Source of the DNA: Aedes albopictus
Lineage: Eukaryota; Arthropoda; Insecta; Diptera; Culicidae
Length of the DNA: 64,000 nucleotides
NCBI RefSeq assembly: GCF_035046485.1
Contig: NC_085138.1
Span: 92,549,266-92,613,265, forward strand
Reading direction: 5' to 3'
The position numbers were made by a program, and so were the translations under genes. The notes under the pieces are model-generated. The model saw only the letters and a program-made list of their open reading frames with translations, made no database searches and was not told the origin of the DNA. This document shows positions 56,670 through 64,000 of the stretch, in pieces; the stretch's first letter is position 1, and each line of letters starts with the position of its first letter.

Positions 56670-59600
56670 GGTCAAATTTTTTGGAGGAACCTCAGAAGAA
56701 ATGCCTGACAGATCTTCTGGACAAATTCCTGTCGGAAACCGAGGGAGAATTCCAGGATACATCCCTGGAGGAATTCTTGGGGAAATTCCTGGAGGAATTG
56801 CTGTAGGAATTTCCGAAGAAATTCCTGAATGAATACCTGAAGGAATTCATGTAGGCATTTCTAAAGGAATTCCTGGGCTAATTCTGAAAAAAAAACCTCT
56901 TGAGGAATTCTTGGAGAAATTTCTAGAGAAACTTTTGGAAAAATCCCTGGAGGAATCCCTGGAGCAATTTCTAGAGAATCCTCGGGAGGAATGCCTGGAG
57001 GAACTACTGGACGAATTCCTGTCGGAAACCTACGAAGATTTCCTGGAGAAATCCCTAAAGGAATCATTGGAGAAATATCTGTGTAATAATTTCTGGAGGA
57101 ATCCCTTTGGGAGAGATTCTTGGATTAATTCCTGGAGGAAACCATGGAAGAATTTCCGGAGGAATCCCTGGAAAAATCCTGGAGGAACTCCTCCAGAAAT
57201 TCCTGAAAAAATTTTTGAAGGAATCCTTGGAGGATTACCTGCAGAAATTCCTGGATGAATTGCTGTAGGAATTTATGAAAAAAAAATCGCAGAGGAATTC
57301 CTGAAGATATTCCTGGATGAATTCCTGAAGAAATACCTGGGGTAATTCCTGAAGAAATTCTTGGTGGAATTCCCGGAGAAGTTCCTCGAGAAATGCTTGG
57401 AGGAATAACTGAAATAATTCCAGGAGAAATTTCTGGGGTAATTCCTGAAGAAATCCTTGAAGGAATTCCTAGAGGAATCTCAGGAGGAGTTCATGCAGAA
57501 ATCCCTGGAGGAATTCTTGGAGTAATTCCTGGAATCCGGGAGGAATTTCTGGAGGAATTTCTGAAGGAAATTGCGTTAGTAATTTCTGTATAAATTCCAG
57601 GGGGAACTGCAGGATACAGGTCTGGAGGAATTTTTATAGGAATTCCTGGGGTAATGCTGAAAAAACCTCTTGATGAGTTCCTGGAGCACTCTTCTGAGTA
57701 ATTTCTAGAGAAATTTTTAAAGAATCCCTGTGGGAATTCTTGAAAAAAAAAACCCTGGAGGAATCCCTTAAGCAACTTTTGGAGAAACCTCAGTAGGAAT
57801 GCCTGGAGCAACTTCTGGACAGATTTCTGTCAGAAACCTAAGAGGAATTCCTGGAGGAACTTTTGGACAAAATCATGGCGGAATCTTAGGAGAAATTCCT
57901 GGAGAAATCCATACAAGAATTCTTGGGGCAATTCCGTGGAACTATCCTTGGGAGAATTTCTTGAGGAATCCTTAAATTAATTCCTGGAGGAATCTCTAAA
58001 GGAGTTTTGGAAGGAATTCCTGGAGAAATTTCTGAAGAAATTCCTAGAGGAATTTCCAGATCAATATTTGGAGGTATTCCAGGAGGAATTTCCCGAGGAA
58101 TTCCAGGAGGAATTTCCCGAGGAATTCCAGGAGGAATTTCCCGAGGAATTCCAGGAGGAGTTTCCCGAGGAATTCCAGGAGGAATTTCCCGAGGAATTCC
58201 AGGAGGAATTGCTGGAGCAATTTCTGGAGGAATTCCAGGAGGAATTTCTGGAGGAACTACTAGAGGAATCATCGAAGGAATTCCTGGAGGAATCTCTGGA
58301 AGAATCCTCAGTGGAATCCCTGAAGAATTCCTGGTGTATTCCCGGGGCAATTTTTGGAGGATCCATGAAAAAATTCCTGGCAGAATCTCTAGAGTAATCC
58401 CTGGAGGAGAAATTCCTGGTAAAATTTCCTGGAGAAATTTCTGAATTTACCTGGGGTAATTCCTGGAGAAATTCTTGGTGGAATTCCTGGAGGAGTTCAC
58501 GGAGAAATGCTTGGATGAAATCCTAAAGGAATGCCTGGAGGAATACCTGGAATAATTCCTGAAGAAATCCCTGAAGAAATTACTAGAGGAATTTCAGGAA
58601 GAATTTATGCAGGAATCCCTGGAGGAATTCTTAGAGTAATTCCTGGATTAACTCTGTGAGATATTCCTGGGGAAGTTTCTTAAGGAATCCCTGGAGAAAT
58701 TCTTGGAGGAACTGCGATAATTATTTCTGAAGGAATTCCTGTAATTCTGGAGGAATCCTGGGAGAATGCCTGGAGACATGTGTGTAGGAATATCTGAAGG
58801 AATCTCTAGAGAAATTCTTAAGGAAATTTCTAGAGGGGTTCCTGGAGAACTCCCTGCATAAATTTCATTAGCAATCCCTGGAGGAATTCCTGGAGAATTC
58901 CCTTAAAGACTGTTCCACTGGAACAATTGCAGAAGGAATCCCTAGTGGAATTCCTGGAGGAATCCCTAGAGGAATTTCTGTACGAATCCCTGTAGACATT
59001 TTTAGAGGAATCCATGCAGGAATTCTCAGAGGAATCCTGGAAGCATTTCTAGAGGAATATTTGGAGAAACCTCTTGAGCAGTTCCCGGAGGAGTCCCATG
59101 AGGAATTCCCGGAGGAATCCCAGGAAGAATTCCAGAAGAAATACAAAATTCAATTTCTGAGGGAATTCCAGAAGGAGTTTCTGTGGAAATCTCAGTACTG
59201 AAAAAATTGCTGAAATTCCTGAGGAAATTCTGAAATCCTGGATTAATTCCTGTAGGAGTTTCTGAAGAAATCCTAAGAAGAGTTCTTGCATGCATTTTTA
59301 AAATAATCCCGGAAGTTGTTCTTGAAAGAATTGTAGAAGGAATAAGCGGTTGATTCCCTGCAGGACTTCTTGGAGAAATTAGTGAAGAACCCCCATGACG
59401 AATTCCATAGGGAATCTCAGGAAAGCTTTCTTAGCGAATTACTGGAAGCATTTTTGTAGGAATCCCTGGAAAAGAAATCTGAAGAAATCCGTGTCTGTAG
59501 TAATTTATGGACGAATTATTGAAGGAATACTTGTATGAACCCCTAAAGTATTTAGTGTACAAATGTTTTAAGCAACTCCTGGATTATTTTTAAATAATCG

Positions 59601-59990
59601 CTGGTAAAATTTTCTAATAGATTTTTTAAATAAATTTCTGCAAAAATACTTCGAATCATTCCAGATGGAATTATTGGAGCAATCTCTAGCGGAATTCTGG
59701 AAAGAATATATGGAGAAATCCCTGGAGATATCTCTGAACAAACCTTGAAGGATTTCTGGAGAAATTCCTGAAGGAAACCTCATAAAGGGGAAACCACTAA
59801 AGATATCCCAGGACAAATCCTCGAAGATACGTCTGGGTGAGTTCTTGAAGGAATCTTTTGAGGAATCCATGATGGAATCGCTGCAACAAGCTGTGGAAAA
59901 AATCTTGGAGGAATTATTGACACTCATATAGTTTACGAAACTATGAACAAGACTGAAACAGTCATTTTGATTCCTCAAAACTGCAATGCC
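56670..59990. repeat. Degenerate 12-15-bp repeat with longer-range periodicity
   Basis: Units GGAATTCCTGGAGGAATT and variants. Longer words recur, for example AAACCTCTTGA at about 56897, 57665 and 59070, and TTCTTGGTGGAATTCC at about 57357 and 58473, so whole blocks of 0.8-1.1 kb appear to have duplicated. Frames of 60-154 codons on both strands (PPGIPREI-like, EEFQEEFP-like) are repeat products. Confidence 0.7.
58078..58208. repeat. Homogeneous 24-bp minisatellite, about five copies
   Basis: The unit AGGAGGAATTTCCCGAGGAA plus TTCC repeats with almost no change, in contrast to its degenerate surroundings; a recent local expansion. Confidence 0.85.
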
Positions 59991-60100
59991 GATTTGCATA
60001 TTCACATATCGGGCGCCCATCCCGCTTAAAAGTCATTACAAGTCAGGTCCCCCCTGGGCCCCCTCCAGAAAAAAATCCTAGCTACGCCAATGGCCACAAT

Positions 60101-61669
60101 GCGCCTCTGAATTTCTCTGCTGGTGTCGTTTTCGGCGGTCACCAGTGAGCCCAAGTACACGAATTCTTCAACCGCCTCGATTTCATCATCGACGATATAA
60201 ATTCGGGGTGGCGGACGCGGTGATTCCTCCCTGGAGCCCTTTGCCATCATGTACTTTGTCTTCGACACATTAATGACTAATCCGATTCGCCTGGCTTCAC
60301 TCTTTAGTCGGATGTACGTTTCCGCCATCGTCTCATATTTACGAGCTATAATATGAATATCATCAGCGAAACCAAGCACGAACGGACTTCAAGAAAATCG
60401 TACCACTCGTGTTTATCCCCGCTCTCCTTATTACACCCTCTAAAGCAATGTTGAACAGCAAGCATGAAAGACCATCACCTTGCCGTAACCCTCTACGAGA
60501 TTCGAAGGGACTCGTGAGTATCCCTGAAACTCGAACTACGCAGATCACTCGATCCATCGTTGCGTTGATTAATCGTATCAGTTTATCCGGGAATCCGTAT
60601 TCGTGCATAATCTGCCATAGCTCTTCTCGATCGATTGTATCATACGCCGATTTGAAATCGATGAACAAGTGATGTGTGGGCACGTTGTATTCGCGGCATT
60701 TCTGCAACACCTGGCGGATGGCGAACATCTGGTTCGTTGTAGAGCGTTCACCCATGAATCCAGCCTGATATTCCCCACGAACTCTCTTGCAATCGGTGAT
60801 AGACGGCGGCATACAATTCGAGAAATTATCTTGCATGTAGCACTCAGTAGTGTGATCGCGCGATAGTTCCCGCAATCCAACTTATCGTACTTTTTGTAGA
60901 TGGGACACACGATACCTTCCATTCACTCCTCCGGTAATACTTCCTCCTCTCAAATCTTGGTAATGACCCAGTGTCGTGCTCTCATCAGTGCTTCTCCACC
61001 GTGTTTTGGTAACTTGCTCGGTAGTTGATCTGCTCCAGCGACTTTGTTGTTTTTCAACCGGCTAACCTCCTGTTCAATCTCTTGGAGGTTAGGGGCTGGA
61101 AATCTTTCGTCCTGCGCACGTACTCCTGGATCTGTTACCGCGCAACCTTCGGTACTTGCAACGTCGCCATTGAGGTGCTCAACGTAATACTGCCGCCACC
61201 TCTCGGCCACCTCACGCTTGCTCGTGAGAACATTCCCGTGATTATCTCGGCACATGTCGGCTTGTGGCACAAAGCCTCTACGCGAGTTCAGCTTCTCGTA
61301 GAACTTTCGTGTGTCCTTAGCGCGGTGCAGCTCTTCCATCGCTTCGCGATCTTGTTCTTGCTGCTGGCGCTTCTTCATCCGGAAGACTGAGTTCTGCCTG
61401 TTCCGCGCCTGTTTGTAACGTGCCTCATTCGCTCTCGTACGGTGTTGCAGCATTCTCGCCTATGCTGCATTCTTCTCGTTTTTCAACTGTTCACATTCGC
61501 CGTCGTACCAGTCGTTTCTGTGATTCGGAGTCACGAAGCCTAGTGCTGTAGCCGAGGTACTACCTATGGCGGATCGGATGTCCCTCCAGCCATCTTCAAG
61601 TGTAGCTGCGCCAAGCTGCTCTTCCGTTGGTAGGGCCACTGCTAACTGCTGCGCGTAGTCTTGAGCCAC
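60101..61669 (-). pseudogene. Linker and reverse transcriptase core of the RTE-like element
   Basis: Minus strand, right to left: a basic linker (MKKRQQQEQDREAMEEL at about 61380), the RT start (SRLKNNKVAGADQLP at about 61040), CPIYKKYDKLDCGNYRAITL (about 60880), EYQAGFMGERSTTNQMFAIR (about 60750), FIDFKSAYDTIDREELW (about 60660), RRGLRQGDGLSCLLFNIALE (about 60480) and, after a frame shift near 60390, the catalytic LGFADDIHII (FADD in place of YADD, usual in this group). Stops lie at about 61459 and 60949, and frame shifts near 60780 and 60390. The frame ends at the TIR element insertion. Confidence 0.8.
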
Positions 61670-62519
61670 TTATACGTTACGCAGCTGCTCGAAGATGAGC
61701 CGCGGCGTTCGACTTCGACGCGTGGTGATAACTGTCGAAAGTTTTGAGTGCATGCATACAGCGACTAAGTAGTGATCCGAATCTATACTCGCACTGCGGT
61801 ATGTGCGGACGTTGGTTATATCTGAGAAGAATTTACCGTCGATTAGAACGTGGTCGATTTGGTTTTCTGTTTGATGGTCGGGTGATCTCCAGGTGGCTTT
61901 GTGGATATCTTTGCGGGGGAAGAAGGTGCTTCGGGCTACCATACCACGGGAGGCTGCAAAGTTTACGCTGGCCGTTATCATTCGATACGGCGTGCAGGCT
62001 GTTTCGCCTGATTACCGATCTGTACATTTCCTCCCGTCCTACCTGCGCGTTCATGTCGCCGACAACGATTTTCACGTCACGCGACGAGCAACCATTGTAT
62101 GTTTGCTCTAACTGCGCGTAGAACGCTTCTTTCTCGTCATCGGGTCTCCCTTCATGTGGGCAGTGGACGTTGATGATGCTGTAGTTGAAGAAATGGCCCT
62201 TAACTCTCAACATGCACATCCTTGCGTTGATCGGCTGCCACCCGATCACACGTTGTTGCATCTTGCCCAACACTATAAATCCTGTTCCCAGTTCATTGGT
62301 GGTGCCACAGTTTTGGTAGAAGGTAGCCGCTCGATGCCCGCTTTTCCACACTTTCTGTCCAGTCCAACAAAGTTCCTGCAACGCCACGATGTCGAAGTTG
62401 CGGGGATGTAATTCGTCGTAGATTATCCTGTCACATCCTGCGAAACCTAGTGACTTGCAATTCCATGTTCCAAGTTTCCAATCGTAGTCCTTATTTCGTC
62501 GCGTGGGTCTTTGCCGATT
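61670..62519 (-). pseudogene. APE-type endonuclease domain of the RTE-like element
   Basis: Minus strand: WKLGTWNCKSL near 62490 (N-terminal asparagine motif), IVALQELCWTG near 62390 (catalytic glutamate), GTGFIVLGKM, IINVHCPHEGRPDDEKEAFY near 62150, KIVVGDMNAQVGRE near 62070, then after a frame shift near 61975 HKATWRSPDHQTENQIDHVLI and IDSDHYLVAV near 61760 (final Asp-His). These are the ordered motifs of AP-like endonucleases of non-LTR elements. A stop separates it from the linker at 61670. Confidence 0.8.
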
Positions 62520-62895
62520 GTATCGAGTCGTATTTTCTCCTATGTTATTCGCAATGGGGATTTTTACGGGTGGCTTATTGGGCCTACGCCAACACTCCTG
62601 TCTCGCCGGAGGGCCATCGTGCCAGTTCTGTGTAACGCCCCAACCAACACTAGGACGACCACACTGATGGGGCTACCACCTTGGATCTAGCTGGGCGTGG
62701 TGCAGCGTTTCTTACTCAGCCGCTGGATGCCAGAACAGACGCTGTTTGAGCCGCACCTCCTTGATGAACAGACGCTCGGATCGTACCTCCTTAATCTAGC
62801 TGAAGTCAGAAGGACAACAGTGCCCAGGCTGCACTACCAGCTAAGCACACAACTCTTAGCTGGCGGTCTTTGTCATCGCTTGACCCGTTGAAGCA
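62520..62895 (-). mobile_element. 5' region of the RTE-like element
   Basis: Non-coding or poorly coding sequence upstream of the endonuclease, with two TCTAGCTG words and GCTGGCAT-like repeats. The left limit of similarity cannot be judged from one copy. Confidence 0.4.
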
Positions 62896-64000
62896 TGAGG
62901 TAGGAACTTGTGAGGACCAGAGCTATATTGGACAATGTACTTATGAGCTCCCCTGGTAATTCACTTTTGATTTTCTTGGCTCACATAGTTCTCGAAGTAT
63001 CTACACGAATTTCTTTACAACCTCCGTCTGTCGTTGCACAGCTTTCTCCATTTTATTATAATTTTCAACAAAGCCAGTGATAATGTATGGTTTGAACCGT
63101 ATTTGATCCCATATTAAATTCCCCAGAATAGTCGCCCTATAGCGACACGTGCCTTTTCTTTGATATCCATTTTACATGCACCCACTTTCGAAGATTAAGT
63201 AAATCACCGAGACAGCTGTTTTGATTCTGCGAATACGTACCTATCTACGTACATACGTGCACTCCGCTAAAAAGCACACAACAGTTGTTGACGGTCCGGG
63301 CTGGTACGATGCGATGGGTGGTGGGTACATGAAAAACGAAAGAAAAACTGGACGTGACATCGCCACGATTGGCATAACGGAGCAGCACGAGCACAAGCAC
63401 CCAAACAACACCCGGCCAACCACGCCGGCAGAGGACATAATTCTTTCCATTACCGACGAAAACTCCCTGGTGGCAAATCATAAGGTTCGGTCGGTAGAAA
63501 TAGCCGCCCGCTTCCCCTCCATTCCACAAGTGTGGCACTCAGTGTGGCGAACAATTAAAAGTATGATCATGTATACGAACAGTGGTGGAATTAGGCTTGA
63601 TAGACATTCCAATGGTTGTTCTAAGCTAAGTTCAATTTATCCTTGTTTTGCCTATGTCATACCACCCCCATAGCGTCGCATCGGTCGAGCACTTCTGATG
63701 GAAAGTGTATTTGGGTTTTCTCCTTGCAGCAATATCACCCAACTCCCTGCTTCGGCACTAGTGTCAGTCTTGTTCATCCAGCTGCTGTCGACCTCACAAT
63801 CAAAGTCTTTGTGAATTGAAGTGTGTGATCCAGCAGCAGCGGGACAGAAGGATTGGTCGTTGGTCGCTCGCAACCCAACGGCTAGGATTGTGGGTGTACG
63901 ATGACGGATGGATGGTGTGTGGTTTGTCTGCGTTGTTCGTCGGAGTCGGGGCACACCGCACCGTAGCCGTAGTCATTTTGACATTATTCCACAGATTTGC
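62896..64000. other. Apparently unique sequence at the window end
   Basis: The plus-strand frame 63221-63673 (150 codons) and minus-strand frames 63241-63538 and 63652-63954 are GC-richer than the surroundings, but overlap each other and show no motif, signal peptide or splice evidence. They could touch an exon of a neighbouring gene; no call. Confidence 0.3.

Larger units (their letters stand above)
56642..60092. mobile_element. 3451-bp hAT-like TIR element filled with degenerate repeats
   Basis: Perfect 15-bp TIRs CATTGGCGTAGCTAG at both ends, with GCCACAAT duplicated at 56634-56641 and 60093-60100. An 8-bp duplication and CA-starting TIRs with GGCGTAG are a hAT-type pattern (family knowledge; P-type elements also duplicate 8 bp). 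The interior has no transposase. Almost all of it (56670-59990) is degenerate TCCTGGAGGAATT repeat. It splits the RTE-like element. Confidence 0.8.
56052..62895 (-). mobile_element. RTE/JAM1-like non-LTR retrotransposon, nearly full length, interrupted
   Basis: Minus-strand order: 5' region (about 62895-62520), APE-type endonuclease, linker, reverse transcriptase, C-terminal RLRWAGHVIRM tail, and a 3' end with TTGATTGATTGAATTG-like short repeats at 56051-56071 (in reverse). Short tandem 3' tails are usual in the RTE clade (family knowledge). Without the 3451-bp insertion the element is about 3.4 kb. Several stops and frame shifts make it non-functional. The 5' boundary is approximate. Confidence 0.65.

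Noticed and set aside
58078..58208. CRISPR-like direct repeats
   Set aside because: The units are contiguous with no spacers, and the genome is eukaryotic.
57886..58444. Frames of 101-154 codons on both strands (PPGIPREI, GISRGIPG and EEFQEEFP repeats)
   Set aside because: Four mutually overlapping frames over one minisatellite; no selection for a single phase is visible.
63221..63673. 150-codon plus-strand frame near the window end
   Set aside because: Minus-strand frames overlap it and no motif or gene signal is seen; left as unsupported.

Overview
The window looks like nuclear DNA from a culicine mosquito, most likely Aedes. This is an inference from the repeat types: tRNA-derived SINEs of the Feilai type, RTE/JAM1-like non-LTR retrotransposons, many short terminal-inverted-repeat (TIR) elements and long tracts of degenerate TTCCT-type repeats. 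I see no intact host protein-coding gene, no rRNA and no CRISPR array. The long open frames are either decayed retrotransposon pieces or by-products of repeats whose units contain no stop codon.

Layout. 1-2.3 kb: a SINE piece, the 3' end of an L2/CR1-like LINE and a dispersed repeat. 2.3-19 kb: low-complexity spacer alternating with degenerate repeat tracts, small TIR elements (4941-5554, 15110-15346, 16676-16769, 18836-19048), a SINE and an RTE fragment. 19.4-29.7 kb: one old degenerate repeat tract broken up by a run of TIR elements, the largest being 25000-28367. 30-33.3 kb: unique AT-rich DNA with a tRNA-like sequence. 33.4-39.1 kb: a 9-bp satellite (unit AAAATTCCT) holding two copies of a TA-flanked MITE, SINEs and a piggyBac-type MITE. 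39.1-42.2 kb: degenerate repeats and a hAT-like element with an 8-bp target duplication.

42.7-53.7 kb is the most unusual part. Matching inverted ends at 42681 and 53739 bracket about 11 kb. Inside lie two copies of a repeat element in opposite orientation, one inserted into the other (44226-52663). The element is built from serial short units. The better units have an octamer-like motif (sometimes with a GC-rich motif), a TATA box, roughly 250-350 bp with no recognisable histone coding sequence, then a sequence matching the metazoan histone mRNA 3' stem-loop (GGTCCTTTTCAGGACC) and a CAAGAG motif about 16 nt further on. The signals therefore resemble those of replication-dependent histone genes, without histones.

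54-64 kb: an RT fragment on the plus strand and a nearly full-length but mutated RTE-like retrotransposon on the minus strand (about 62895 to 56052). The latter is split by a 3451-bp TIR element (56642-60092) with perfect 15-bp TIRs and an 8-bp target duplication. That element is filled almost entirely with degenerate repeats, including a homogeneous 24-bp minisatellite.

Functionally the window is a stack of nested transposon insertions. Retrotransposon remnants supply the only real protein similarity; the TIR elements are non-autonomous (no transposase seen). All family names rest on reading motifs by eye, without a database search.
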